Positions 1 to 8,487 are shown, numbered from the stretch's first letter. The stretch: 33,754 bases of DNA from a bacterium (GCA_030615605.1 JAUWYY010000023.1:1-33754); one strand, 5' to 3'. The notes: generated by a model not told the origin, from the letters alone. Made by a program: numbers and translations.

Positions 1-198
1 CAGGATTTCTCGCCAGGTCTCCGGCCGCAAGCTGAGACCCTTCTTTGAGGGCTTATACTCGCCGCCACCGTCATCATACCAAATCCGGGCGTGCAGCAAG
101 TCCGTGCCCTGGTACTCCCCGCGCTCTATGCGGATAACCTCGATCGCGTTCTTTCGGACAGTCACGGTCTCCACAGTTGATCGCCTCCTGTCACTCAT
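1..198 (-). CDS. PC4/p15-like ssDNA-binding protein (partial, C-terminus beyond window)
   Basis: The 66 visible codons read as a short basic N-terminus followed by a beta-rich stretch with WYDDGGGEYKPSKKGLSLRP. This pattern is typical of the bacterial PC4 / transcriptional coactivator p15 family, small proteins that bind single-stranded DNA or act in transcription. The ATG (196-198) overlaps the TGA of ssb by 8 bases, so the two are probably translationally coupled and made together. The gene leaves the window at base 1, so its C-terminus is not seen. The link to SSB and a DnaB/RepA-like ATPase suggests a role in replication or recombination of the same element. The family call is from pattern recognition only. 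Confidence 0.75.
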   Translation of the reverse strand, partial: MSDRRRSTVETVTVRKNAIEVIRIERGEYQGTDLLHARIWYDDGGGEYKPSKKGLSLRPETWREIL

Positions 199-631
199 CG
201 CCGAAGATATCTTCACCCTCGGCGCCCGGGCCGAAGTCGTCATCGCCGGCTGTGCTTCTGCTTGCCACAGGCTGCTCCTGGCCGCTGCGCCTGCGCTCGG
301 CTTCGATCTTGCTCTCCAGGAACTGCACGCTGCGGGCATTGATCTCGACCGCGGAACGCCGCTGGCCGTCCTGGGTCTCCCAACTGCGCGACTGCACCCG
401 GCCTTCAATACCCACCAGTGCGCCCTTGTCCAGATACTGAGCACAGTTCTCAGCTACCATTCCCCAGGCCACAATGTCCAGCCAGTCAGTCTGCTCCTCA
501 CTGTCGGGAGCGTCCCGTCGCGGCGGGCGGTTCACCGCCAGGCGAAAGTTAGTGACCGCAGTCCCGCTTGGGGTGTATTTCAGCTCCGGATCGTTGCCCA
601 GCCTGCCCACTAAGATCACATTGTTGATCAT
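191..631 (-). CDS. ssb: Single-stranded DNA-binding protein SSB
   Basis: The 146-aa protein starts MINNVILVGRLGNDPELKYT, the classic start of bacterial SSB. It has an OB fold over about residues 1-105, with the W..I..WG and LVGIEGR-like segments expected in the family. The rest is a low-complexity linker and an acidic tail ending in DIFGDE. That tail differs from the usual DDDIPF end that recruits partner proteins, but keeps acidic residues around a phenylalanine. A likely ribosome site, GCAGGTGT, lies 6 bases before the ATG. It lies downstream of the DnaB/RepA-like gene and overlaps the PC4-like gene. The 157-bp gap upstream holds an inverted array of short repeats (721-778) that may control it. 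Confidence 0.95.
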   Translation of the reverse strand: MINNVILVGRLGNDPELKYTPSGTAVTNFRLAVNRPPRRDAPDSEEQTDWLDIVAWGMVAENCAQYLDKGALVGIEGRVQSRSWETQDGQRRSAVEINARSVQFLESKIEAERRRSGQEQPVASRSTAGDDDFGPGAEGEDIFGDE

Positions 632-720
632 CGTCTACACCTGCTTTTCGGATAGTTTTCCACAATTCAGCGCAAACTCTTATACTCAAGTGGTCGCTTA
701 TCTGTGTGCACGTGCTATAG

Positions 721-778
721 GTACTGCAAGTACTGCAGGTACCTTGCTACCATTGGCCTTTCAGTACATGCAGTACAT
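721..778. repeat. Inverted array of GTACTG repeats between the DnaB/RepA-like gene and ssb
   Basis: GTACTGCA occurs at 721-728 and again at 730-737. CAGTACAT occurs at 762-769 and 771-778; CAGTAC is the reverse complement of GTACTG. Each pair is spaced 9 bases apart and the two pairs face each other around a centre near 749. This arrangement suits a dimeric DNA-binding protein, for example an operator upstream of ssb, or origin iterons. Which of these applies cannot be told from the sequence. Confidence 0.6.
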
Positions 779-788
779 ACAGAGGGCA

Positions 789-2558
789 TCAGTTGCTCTC
801 CTCGTCTGTGAATAATGGCTGCTCTGGAAACTTGGTGAGACTCCACCAGGTACACTCCGGGCCTTTGCGGCCGCTGACTTTGCGCCGGTAAACGGGTATC
901 TGACTTGCGGCGGCGAACACTGATCGCTGCTTGAAACCCTGCTGTTCGCCCTGCGTGAGAATGTCTGGCACTTTCGCCGGGCCAAAGCCGAGCAGGTCAA
1001 CCAGGAAGTCTTTGCAGGTCCTAGTAGTAATCTTTTCCCGAGGCTCCTCGGGCACGTCATTGGTGAAGGTCGGAAAGCCAGTCTCCGAGTCCAAGTCAAC
1101 CCCCCAAGCCTCGTTGGCGGGTCCAATGTTGGACTTCACCACAAAGAGGCGGCGCGTCTCGCGCTCACGGTCTGGCAAATCCATAGCTATGATTATTCGG
1201 AGTACGGCGTAGATCGCGCTGCTGCCTCGGGATTTCTCCAACTCAAAGACGTGGCTTTCCAATTCCTGGACCTTCCGGGTGTGGTGGGTAAGCAGGCCGG
1301 GGATATTGAGATCGCGGAGCATCTCCGCAAGGGGTAGCAGTGCGCTCGTCACTTCCCCGCTGGAGTTTTCGTTGCCGCTGAATATGGTCCGAAAAGAGTC
1401 GCCGACGAAGAATGTGGCCTTGCTCTGTATTAGCCAGGCCCTTATCTCAGGCAGATCGTCTGGTATTGAGAAGCGGCGTTCGCCTTCCTTGCCAGCTATA
1501 CGGATACCCGGCTTGGTCAGTTCCCATCCTTTAATCCTATCAACAATAGACTGCTGGCCGGACTCGCACTCAGCCCAACATACGACGCCAGGTTTATCAA
1601 CATACACGTCGGAACCCGGCCAGGGTAACTCGCCGATCTCGGAAAGCGCCAAGCGGTAGGCAGTGACAGTTTTGCCAACGAAGGAAGAACCCATCAATAT
1701 AGTCAGGTAGCCACAGGCGAGGAGGGGACGGTATCGCCAGGTCGTGCCGCCCAGTATGTCGGGTAGCTCCTGAGCGTCTATGTCAGAGACCGGGATGGGC
1801 GAAGCTGCGGAGACTTGGTATATGTGCTGGAGTCTGCCTATACCGGAAGAAGCGATTGCCGAGGCGTCTGCGTCCGGATCACGTGCCTGGCGCTCAATAT
1901 CTGCTGCTTGCTGGATCAGTTCCCTCCGGCTGTGCAGCTCGTGGACGCGCCGGGCATAGCGGTCAACGTGCACAGCAGTCAAGCTCTTGCCCGATAGTGC
2001 CTGTAGGTACTCTATACCACCGAGGTCTTCAAGCTGGCCACGCCGCTTCAACTCACCGCAAACCAGCATCAGTTCCACAGGCTCACCGCTCTCGGCCAAG
2101 GCCGCCATCGCGTCCCAGATACGCCGCTGGGCCTCGTAGAAAAAGGAGTCGGTGGTGAGCAGCCGGGCGGCGCGGTCAAACCCGGACGGCTCTAATTCCT
2201 CCCCGTCGAGGAAGTCAAGAAGGATCGCCCCGAGAACACTTTGTTCTAGCGCAAGGTCAGACGGAAGGCCCGCGTCATCCGTCTTGCCGGTGTCTGCCTG
2301 CCGAGGGGTTGCATTGGAGTCCACTGTGCCCCTTTGCTTGGTTCGCCTGGTATCGGTGCGTTGCTTAAATGGGCGATCAACAACCGGGGGTTTTTGTGGC
2401 TTCGGCTGGTCAGCAAGCGGGGCTTCCTGTTCCTCTCCCCCCGCATCTTTGGCCCAGACCAGTTCTGGTACGGGCTGCTCCGCGTTGTCCGCCGGCGGGC
2501 TTTGTGCGGCGGTCTCAAAGATATTTTCCTCAACAGTTTCTCCCTTAGGCTCTATCAT
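789..2558 (-). CDS. DnaB N-domain / RepA-like (AAA_25) replicative ATPase fusion
   Basis: The 589-aa protein has four parts. Residues 1-95 are a Pro/Gln-rich linker. Residues 98-245 resemble the DnaB N-terminal domain, with LEQSVLGAILLD and YLQALS..V..YAR. Residues 270-510 form a RecA/RepA-like ATPase with Walker A GSSFVGKT (290-297), Walker B FFVGD (383-387) and a following HH (425-426). The C-terminal ~60 residues look like a winged helix, common in RepA-like ATPases. It is likely a replicative helicase or loader for a plasmid, phage or integrative element. Its ATG shares the ATGA overlap with the stop of the upstream recombinase, so the two are coupled. Ordinary DnaB is ~450 aa with a different RecA domain, so this is not the housekeeping helicase. 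Confidence 0.8.
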   Translation of the reverse strand: MIEPKGETVEENIFETAAQSPPADNAEQPVPELVWAKDAGGEEQEAPLADQPKPQKPPVVDRPFKQRTDTRRTKQRGTVDSNATPRQADTGKTDDAGLPSDLALEQSVLGAILLDFLDGEELEPSGFDRAARLLTTDSFFYEAQRRIWDAMAALAESGEPVELMLVCGELKRRGQLEDLGGIEYLQALSGKSLTAVHVDRYARRVHELHSRRELIQQAADIERQARDPDADASAIASSGIGRLQHIYQVSAASPIPVSDIDAQELPDILGGTTWRYRPLLACGYLTILMGSSFVGKTVTAYRLALSEIGELPWPGSDVYVDKPGVVCWAECESGQQSIVDRIKGWELTKPGIRIAGKEGERRFSIPDDLPEIRAWLIQSKATFFVGDSFRTIFSGNENSSGEVTSALLPLAEMLRDLNIPGLLTHHTRKVQELESHVFELEKSRGSSAIYAVLRIIIAMDLPDRERETRRLFVVKSNIGPANEAWGVDLDSETGFPTFTNDVPEEPREKITTRTCKDFLVDLLGFGPAKVPDILTQGEQQGFKQRSVFAAASQIPVYRRKVSGRKGPECTWWSLTKFPEQPLFTDEESN

Positions 2559-3541
2559 GGTACGGTCTCCGGGTCTGCAGACCGCACCGTGGGCCTACGG
2601 ACGTTGCTCAGAACTGACCTATCGGTATCTAGGCGCTCTTCACTCTCCGAGTCGCGGCAAAGACACTCCACAGCACTCCTTTTGCTCTCGGGGGTGGTGT
2701 GCAAGTAAATGGATGTCGTGGCGATGTTGGCGTGCCCCAGTAGCTCCGAGACGGTGGCAATGTCCACGCCGGCCCTGATGAGTTCGCTTGCAAAGGCGTG
2801 GCGGAGCGTGTGTGGAGTTATTCCAGTCTCGTCCAGTTCCGCTCGCTTCAACAGTCTACTAAACAGACGGTAGAAGGAGGTCGTACCCACGCGGTTGCCA
2901 GCGGCGTTGACCACCAGCACTGGTTGATCAGAGCTGCGCACCTGCAGATACTCCGCCAGCATCCCGCGCAGTCTGGACGAGACCGGCACCAAGCGCTCCC
3001 GCCCCGCCTTACCTCTGACCATGACGGCACTTAGGTCGGCAGCAACATCCGAGATGTCCAGCCCCAGAACCTCCGAGCGGCGGAGACCAGCCAAAAACAA
3101 CAGGCCCACTATGAGCCTCTCCCTGGTACCTTCACAGGCGTCCAGTAGTCGCTGACATTGTTGCCTGCCGGGAACATGAGGCAGCTTCCGCTCAAGCTTG
3201 GGCGGATCGATAGGGGCGGCCGGATTAGTGGTGACTATCTCGGTTTGGCGCAGATACTCGAAAAACGATGAGATGGCATAGAGCTTGCGCCGCACACTGC
3301 TGGGACTGAGGCCGTTCAATGAGGCTAAGAAAAGCCGCACGTCTCTGGTGGAGACTGTCTCGGGGCTTAGCGGTCGTTGCCGATCTTCGAGGAATTCGAC
3401 AAATGAACCGCAGTCCGACTCGTAGGCGCGGGCAGTCGCGAGGCTATAGTTGCGGTAGTCGACAATGTGACGAAGAAATTCCTCCAACAGAACACGGAGC
3501 GTGGCGGTCTCGGTCGCTGCTGTTGGTGCTGGTTTCGACAT
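2555..3541 (-). CDS. Tyrosine recombinase/integrase (XerC/D-like)
   Basis: The protein is 328 aa from the ATG at 3541, which has GAGGG six bases upstream; an in-frame ATG at 3553 lacks a ribosome site. It has an N-terminal SAM-like core-binding domain (about 15-100) and a catalytic domain with all key residues: R154 in GLRRSE, K178, H244 and R247 in HTLR, H270 in LGH, and nucleophile Y279 in IYLHT. It should cut and rejoin DNA at specific sites. The C-terminal ~45 residues are a charged tail beyond the usual Xer end. It heads a coupled operon with the DnaB/RepA-like ATPase, which argues for a role in integration or resolution of that replicon rather than chromosome dimer resolution. Confidence 0.9.
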   Translation of the reverse strand: MSKPAPTAATETATLRVLLEEFLRHIVDYRNYSLATARAYESDCGSFVEFLEDRQRPLSPETVSTRDVRLFLASLNGLSPSSVRRKLYAISSFFEYLRQTEIVTTNPAAPIDPPKLERKLPHVPGRQQCQRLLDACEGTRERLIVGLLFLAGLRRSEVLGLDISDVAADLSAVMVRGKAGRERLVPVSSRLRGMLAEYLQVRSSDQPVLVVNAAGNRVGTTSFYRLFSRLLKRAELDETGITPHTLRHAFASELIRAGVDIATVSELLGHANIATTSIYLHTTPESKRSAVECLCRDSESEERLDTDRSVLSNVRRPTVRSADPETVP

Positions 3542-3627
3542 TGTTGCCCTCATTCACGCGATTGTTGCCAGAGCGCATCGAAGATGCCAGTGTGAGTTCG
3601 ATGTGTCTGGTTCTCAAGTTATATTGC

Positions 3628-3665
3628 GTGAATTTGGGCTTCACATTGTGAATTTTGGCTTCACA
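3628..3665. promoter_or_regulatory. Two tandem GTGAA-N7-TTCAC inverted repeats (operator-like)
   Basis: GTGAATTTGGGCTTCAC (3628-3644) and TGTGAATTTTGGCTTCACA (3647-3665) are near-identical palindromes with centres 20 bases apart, about two helical turns. They lie about 90 bases upstream of the recombinase-ATPase operon. A TATAAC-like -10 on the minus strand lies just downstream (TATAAC at about 3620-3625). A repressor or recombinase directionality factor binding both sites on one DNA face would fit. No candidate repressor is obvious next to it. Confidence 0.6.
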
Positions 3666-3706
3666 ATTTGACATCAGGCGAAAGAATTCGGTGGTTAGCC
3701 AGCCCA

Positions 3707-5734
3707 TTACAGTTTCCAGTCGATTCTTGCGTCATGAGGTGCCCTGTAAACGCAGCTTTCACCAGTCTTGATGTGTGCCTTCAGATGGTCTACCAGCTCG
3801 GGACAGTACTTCTCTATCCTCTCATAAGCCGTGTCTATTGCGTGGCGCACATTCGTCCTAGCATTTTCCGGCTGGCGCTCTGCAGGTCTTTCTTCTCCCC
3901 GAATGTTGAAGAACTCCGATCGGAGCTGTTCGAGTTGTTCAAGATGCTTTCCAAGCTCCCTAACCTCTTCGGGATCCCCGCGGTCCTTGGCAGCTTGCAG
4001 TTTGCCCCGCTGCTCCTCTATGGCACTATCCCATACTTGTGCATTCGCCGCCTCTGGGACGGTTTTCATTAGCTGCTCAATGTCGCTGACCCGCAAGCCC
4101 TCGTTTTCCAGCTCTTCCAAAATCATGTCGGCATAAATATCTGAGTTCCTTGCATCCGGGTCGATGCTGGTGCCCCCTGCCAATTCCATACAGGATACCC
4201 ATTCGCCGCGTCGGCTTAAGAGAGTATAGATGTACTCCATTCCCTTAATGTCGTCTACGTAGAATGGCTGCCCACCGAAATTGACTTGCCATTTGTCTCC
4301 CGGCTTTCGGAACAGATATTGTCCAGCCGCTGCTTCGTCCAAACTGGGCCGCTCCTGAATCTCCCCCGTTTGCTCGAGGGACACACGTGCCAAATCTGCC
4401 TTCTGCTCCAGATAGCTTAGTAGCTTACACGCTTTATCTGAGGCCACCAGACGGGAGACGGTGACTTCGCTCTTGAATCGAGGCCAAAGCTTGGCCACGC
4501 GGTCCTCGTAGTCTTTCCAGAATCCATCCTCCTCAAGGGAAAGCCTAAACAGTGTGATGATCGCCTGATCCAGTGCTGGGCGCCAAGGTTTGTCAACGGC
4601 CTCATAGTAGTGGCTCAGTCTCAGCGCCTCCTCTTCGTCTTCTATGACCTCTTTAGCGCCGTGCATTGTGCCGATACGTAGTTCCTTCTCCACGCAACCT
4701 ATCACTGAAAGTAGCTCTGTGAGGCCGCCGTTATTCTCATAAAATGGTGGAACGTCCATGCTCCACAGTGGCACCATCAGGGACGACGTCGATCCGTAAA
4801 GCCTTTCGGCTTCTATGAGACGCTCAGTCTCCTGCTGGGAGAGACTTGAGGTCAATATCTCGGCGATGTCCTCCCACAGACCATTGGCGTCCTCATGGTC
4901 AAGGGCTGCTCGCAGCCGCCTGAGTATGTGCTTCTTGAGCTTAAGTAGTCTCGGCCGTCTCTTTCTCAGCCAGACAACATCCTCGGGCTCAAAGCCCTCC
5001 ATGTAACCCGCCTCGCAGAACTTGCACGATTCCAACGGTCCCCTATCATCATGGGGAAGATAAATCCCGTCGCCGGTGGTGTGGAAATCGGTGGTTTCCT
5101 GCGGGATCTGCACAAGTGAGAGGTCTCCACCAGCTGACTGCTTCTGCTCGCGTCTCTCAATTCGAAAAGGTGGACGCTGGCGCGCTTTGATCCAATAGTA
5201 CTGATGGAATATGTTCCCAACTGCGTCATGCTTCGGTGATGCCAAGTATTCCGACATGGGTGGTGAAAACAGTTTTGCAAATTGGGAGCGCTCTGGCGCG
5301 ATTATGATCGGACGCTTGGCGTAGTATGTTCTAGCCAGGTGCCAATCAAGCCAGGGCGAGGCATCGAACCGTGTCCTGGGATGGCCAGTTTTCAGCAAAT
5401 AGTCCTCATTGTGTTCCAAGTATCTCACAAATTCCCGCAGGAGACGTGAGAGATGCAGACGCGTGTAGAGTGGCGTGAGGGGACTCGAAAGATAGTAATA
5501 CCAAACTACCTTCACCGAGATGATTTCTGCTGCTTCATCTTGAAATAGATTCAGAACTTTATCGGGTGGGGCACAATCCAGGGCTGTTCGCAGTTCATAC
5601 ACTGGCTCTCTGGGAAAGTATTGACGGGCTTCGCCGATTTTCCTCAAAGCTGTGTGTACGGCGCTCTTATCAACCTCGTACTCGCCTGCCAGGACCTCTG
5701 CATCCACTAGCAGGCTGTCGTCATTCGCACTCAT
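3707..5734 (-). CDS. Large protein with regulator-type C-terminal domain, N-terminus unrecognised
   Basis: I start this 675-aa protein at the ATG at 5734, which has AGGAAG about 10 bases upstream; an in-frame GTG at 5758 is the alternative. The N-terminal ~430 residues match nothing I recognise. They contain a possible helix-turn-helix near the start (EVLAGEYEVDKSAVHTALRK) and a CKFC pair near residue 240. From about residue 472 the protein resembles the C-terminal domain of large AAA/TPR transcription regulators, with a W.V.FGG..F.VDDIKGMEYI stretch. After a coiled-coil-like helix (~570-600), the end is VRHAIDTAYERIEKYCPEL, then LKAHIKTGESCVY, as in that group. Those regulators carry an ATPase; none is visible here. 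It sits between two recombinase genes and may be a cargo regulator. Confidence 0.55.
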   Translation of the reverse strand: MSANDDSLLVDAEVLAGEYEVDKSAVHTALRKIGEARQYFPREPVYELRTALDCAPPDKVLNLFQDEAAEIISVKVVWYYYLSSPLTPLYTRLHLSRLLREFVRYLEHNEDYLLKTGHPRTRFDASPWLDWHLARTYYAKRPIIIAPERSQFAKLFSPPMSEYLASPKHDAVGNIFHQYYWIKARQRPPFRIERREQKQSAGGDLSLVQIPQETTDFHTTGDGIYLPHDDRGPLESCKFCEAGYMEGFEPEDVVWLRKRRPRLLKLKKHILRRLRAALDHEDANGLWEDIAEILTSSLSQQETERLIEAERLYGSTSSLMVPLWSMDVPPFYENNGGLTELLSVIGCVEKELRIGTMHGAKEVIEDEEEALRLSHYYEAVDKPWRPALDQAIITLFRLSLEEDGFWKDYEDRVAKLWPRFKSEVTVSRLVASDKACKLLSYLEQKADLARVSLEQTGEIQERPSLDEAAAGQYLFRKPGDKWQVNFGGQPFYVDDIKGMEYIYTLLSRRGEWVSCMELAGGTSIDPDARNSDIYADMILEELENEGLRVSDIEQLMKTVPEAANAQVWDSAIEEQRGKLQAAKDRGDPEEVRELGKHLEQLEQLRSEFFNIRGEERPAERQPENARTNVRHAIDTAYERIEKYCPELVDHLKAHIKTGESCVYRAPHDARIDWKL

Positions 5735-5815
5735 CAGTGATACACTTCCTGTTCGCACGCCCTCTCGTGGCCTGCCATTCTGTAAGTAACTGGTTCGTCG
5801 CAGAACCCCATACGT

Positions 5816-6712
5816 CTATTGGGTAAGCGGATGAGCGTTGACGGCATCGCGCAACTCAGCATCGTTCACGTGCAGGTAGATTGCAGTAGTGTCGAGCCGC
5901 GAGTGGCCCAGTATACGTTGTATCTCCACCAGACTGCACTGACCGCTTTGCAGCAGCAGTGTGGCCATGGAGTGCCTGAGCGTGTGCAGGCTTACTCCCT
6001 CTTGTTGAATTCCGCTTCGCCCAAGTATTCCCTTCCAAATCCGCTGCATGCGCGACGGGTGAATCCGGTTCCGATGAGCGGTAGTAAAGAGATAGTCATG
6101 CTTACAGTCCGCGGGGCGAAACTCAAGCCAGTCACGAACAGCGTCCACGACCTCGTCAACCAAGGGTATCGCCCGCATCTTGTTGCCTTTACCACGCACC
6201 GTGACCGCTCTTTCCACAAGCGCCACATCCGCCCTCCGCAGATTGATTAGCTCGCCCCGGCGCATACCAGTGAAGATGAGCATCGCTATCATTGCGTGGT
6301 TTCGGAAAGCACAGAATGTCGAGTGGCTATGCTGGGATGCTTCCAAGAGCTTGCGGAGGTCGTCAGCCCCCAGATACTTTGGCAGCCGTTGCTCGCGCTT
6401 GGGCACCGAGACTTTGGCCAGAGGATCGTGTTGGACGAGGTCCAACTCACGAAGATACTTCCAGAAACTGCGAAGGGCATACAGACGGCGGGCCACAGTT
6501 GCGCTGGACAGTCCACCACGGTGCATCTCCACGATCCATTCTCTAACCGTAGCAGTAGTGACAGCATCTGCCGAGGGGGCTACGTCGTGCCTGTCGAGGA
6601 ACTCAAAGAAATACCGTAGGTCGTAGCCATAGGAAATGGCCGTCTGCTTGCTGTAACCTAGTTCTGCCTCCAAATACAATAGGAAATCCTGAGCTAATGT
6701 CCTCATAACCAT
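5816..6712 (-). CDS. Tyrosine recombinase/integrase (XerD-like)
   Basis: The protein is 298 aa from ATG 6712; the frame is open a further 17 codons upstream, but that stretch does not look like recombinase. A second ATG two codons in (6706) is also possible, and neither has a strong ribosome site. The SAM-like domain covers about 3-95. Catalytic residues are intact: R151 in GMRRGE, K175, H243 and R246 in HTLRH, H270 in LGH, and Y279 in IYLH. It ends AVNAHPL and is related to the recombinase at 22593-23498, which ends AVERHPL. Both genes are preceded by the same noncoding motifs, so they probably belong to the same kind of element. Confidence 0.88.
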   Translation of the reverse strand: MVMRTLAQDFLLYLEAELGYSKQTAISYGYDLRYFFEFLDRHDVAPSADAVTTATVREWIVEMHRGGLSSATVARRLYALRSFWKYLRELDLVQHDPLAKVSVPKREQRLPKYLGADDLRKLLEASQHSHSTFCAFRNHAMIAMLIFTGMRRGELINLRRADVALVERAVTVRGKGNKMRAIPLVDEVVDAVRDWLEFRPADCKHDYLFTTAHRNRIHPSRMQRIWKGILGRSGIQQEGVSLHTLRHSMATLLLQSGQCSLVEIQRILGHSRLDTTAIYLHVNDAELRDAVNAHPLTQ

Positions 6713-6807
6713 GGGAGTTATGCACACACCCTTTCTGTGTGCTGCCCGGTTTGAAGACGACAACTACCGCTCAGGACGTCTTTTTCACGCCAATATTGTG
6801 GCCAAAA

Positions 6808-6834
6808 TGGAAAGTGGGTCTAATAACGGAGGTT
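6808..6834 (+). repeat. Recombinase-associated motif, degenerate copy
   Basis: TGGAAAGTGGGTC is followed by a diverged AATAACGGAGGTTA. It matches the motif at 6885-6911 and 23634-23660, with one extra base and several changes in the second half. It lies upstream of the recombinase gene starting at 6712. Confidence 0.5.
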
Positions 6835-6884
6835 ATGTTCCGCTTTCGACTCCTGTCATTCTCACATTTGGCTCAATATTGGCC

Positions 6885-6911
6885 TGGAGAGTGAGTCTAT
6901 AAGCCGAGTTA
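6885..6911 (+). repeat. Recombinase-associated 27-bp motif
   Basis: TGGAGAGTGAGTC, one base, then ATAAGCCGAGTTA. The second half is identical to the copy at 23634-23660 and the first half differs at two positions. Both lie upstream of related tyrosine recombinase genes on the minus strand. It could be a recombinase arm or core site, or a shared promoter element. Confidence 0.6.
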
Positions 6912-6962
6912 CTCGCCCACAAAACCCCGTTTTCCCCTGCTTTCCTGCCAGTTTGTGGGACG

Positions 6963-6984
6963 ATAATCCTCGCTCTAGTGCCCA
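6963..6984 (+). repeat. Recombinase-associated bipartite motif, left copy
   Basis: ATAATCC, five bases, CTAGTGCCCA. The same two words with the same 5-base spacing occur at 23606-23627 upstream of the other related recombinase. Conserved words and spacing with a variable centre resemble a protein binding site or crossover core. Confidence 0.6.
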
Positions 6985-7474
6985 CTTTACCCAAGAGTAC
7001 TACAACCTCGCCTACGTCATACATGGTATTCCCCAGACCCTACTCTCACACCTTCCTTGCCTGGAAACTGCAGACGACCGCCGATTCGCGCCGGGTGGGG
7101 ACATATTCGGATGGTTAATATTTGACCTGGTCCCACCGAAGGTTGTTGCCTGGCAGGTGCACTGTGTCCGAGTTTGCCCAGTAGTATAGGTTGGGTCGAG
7201 CTCGAGTTGCTCAGGATAGGAAGCTACTGAGGTCTCGGCGGCAAGTTCAGCTGCCACTTCGGGGCCAGGTGGGCCGAATGCTAACACCATGGCTGGACTC
7301 GTTTTCAGGGGTAATGTCAGAAGCGATTCGGGTGTATCCTGGCCGGTGCTTCTTGCTCCAGGCATCCGTCAACCACGCGCCATAGCCCAACTCGGCGCGG
7401 TGCTGCGCCATGAGGGCGGCTAGCGGTATGCTGCGCCGGGGACAATGTGGTGAGATGTGTTCCAGCGATGCAGC

Positions 7475-8464
7475 TCAGGGAGCTGGCGCCATCAACGCTG
7501 TCAGCGTCTGCCACCGGTTCAGGAGGTAATCCAAAGCAGCTCCTGCGGGAGATGCAGCGCCGCTTTCTGCGGTCAAGAAGCTGATTTCAGTCTCTCCGGT
7601 GCTTGTCCATGATACCAGAGCCACAAGCTCGCCGTCCTGGAGTAGCTGGCCGGAGCCAGAGAAATCCGGATTCAGTGAAAACTCGCCAGTCAGCCCTCCG
7701 CCCAGGTCCGACGACATGCTGGCCCAGCGAGAAGGGGCGGCCGGTGTTGAGGTCAGAGTGAACTGGATGTTGAAGTCACCGCCACTGTATGTGCCAGTGG
7801 TCGGCTGGGAGAAATCAGGATACATGAACATGGGGGACGCCAAAGGGACAACCAACGTAAAGGTTGAACCGTCGCTCTGCTCAGCTTGGACGGTAGTCTG
7901 CCCGGCGCCTGTGAACGCTGTGAATTGTTGGGTGAGGTTACCAGGCAACACCGACGAGCCCTCCAACTCTGTGGTGTCATCGGTGATGTCAAACATCGTT
8001 CCCTGGTCATCAACGACGCTGGTGTAAGTCACGGATAGGCCCTCGCTGGAGGTGATTTGCCAGTTGGTGGTCCACTTCGACACAAAGTCCCACTGGACAG
8101 CCGACTGCAAAACGGTCTGGGTCGAGCCATCCGGATAGATAATGTCCAGCCGGCCCGAACCGTCCATGAACGTGGTCATAGTGACCTCGGTGCCATCCGC
8201 AGTCGTGAAGGTAACGCTAACTGAGCCATCCGGATTGAAGACGGGGGGACCGAACGTTGGGGTCTCCGTCCCGGTCTGACTGGTAATCAGGCCCCACAAT
8301 ATCTGTCCCCACTGCTGGATGAACATCATCGAGGCAGCCTGACCCGATGCAGCGTGCGAACCAGCCGGCATGGGTCCGCGAGCGGTCCCGGCAGAGCACC
8401 CCAGCAGAACAGCAACAATACATACGAACGCAAGTGCATGAAAGGGTCTTAGTGTCAGTTGCAT
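7475..8464 (-). CDS. Secreted lipoprotein of unknown function
   Basis: The 329-aa protein has a lipoprotein signal peptide ending in the lipobox LLGC (Cys23), so it should be lipidated and membrane-anchored. The rest is rich in Thr, Ser, Gly and aromatic residues in short alternating segments, which points to a beta-rich fold. One stretch reads NPDGSVSVTFTTADGTEVTM, reminiscent of repeated beta-hairpin folds. AAGGAGAGG lies just before the ATG. It starts 23 bases after the stop of the FecR-TPR-barrel gene, so it is probably the last gene of that operon. I recognise no enzyme motif; a role beside the barrel protein in the envelope is an inference from position. Confidence 0.7.
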   Translation of the reverse strand: MQLTLRPFHALAFVCIVAVLLGCSAGTARGPMPAGSHAASGQAASMMFIQQWGQILWGLITSQTGTETPTFGPPVFNPDGSVSVTFTTADGTEVTMTTFMDGSGRLDIIYPDGSTQTVLQSAVQWDFVSKWTTNWQITSSEGLSVTYTSVVDDQGTMFDITDDTTELEGSSVLPGNLTQQFTAFTGAGQTTVQAEQSDGSTFTLVVPLASPMFMYPDFSQPTTGTYSGGDFNIQFTLTSTPAAPSRWASMSSDLGGGLTGEFSLNPDFSGSGQLLQDGELVALVSWTSTGETEISFLTAESGAASPAGAALDYLLNRWQTLTALMAPAP

Positions 8465-8487
8465 TGGCCTCTCCTTTTCACGCCGTA

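Larger units (their letters stand above)
6713..7474. other. Intergenic stretch with recombinase-associated motifs, no convincing gene
   Basis: The part next to the recombinase start (6808-6984) holds short motifs shared with the region upstream of the recombinase at 23498. The remainder contains only weak open frames. One minus-strand frame, 7247-7411 (54 aa from an ATG at 7411), has protein-like composition with AELGYGAWLTDAW and KKHRPGYTRI. It lacks a ribosome site, and I would treat it as a possible gene remnant at most. Confidence 0.5.

Noticed and set aside
7012..7365. 117-aa minus-strand frame
   Set aside because: No ribosome site, low-complexity Pro/Ala/Thr composition and no motif. 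A competing frame (7247-7411) looks slightly more protein-like.
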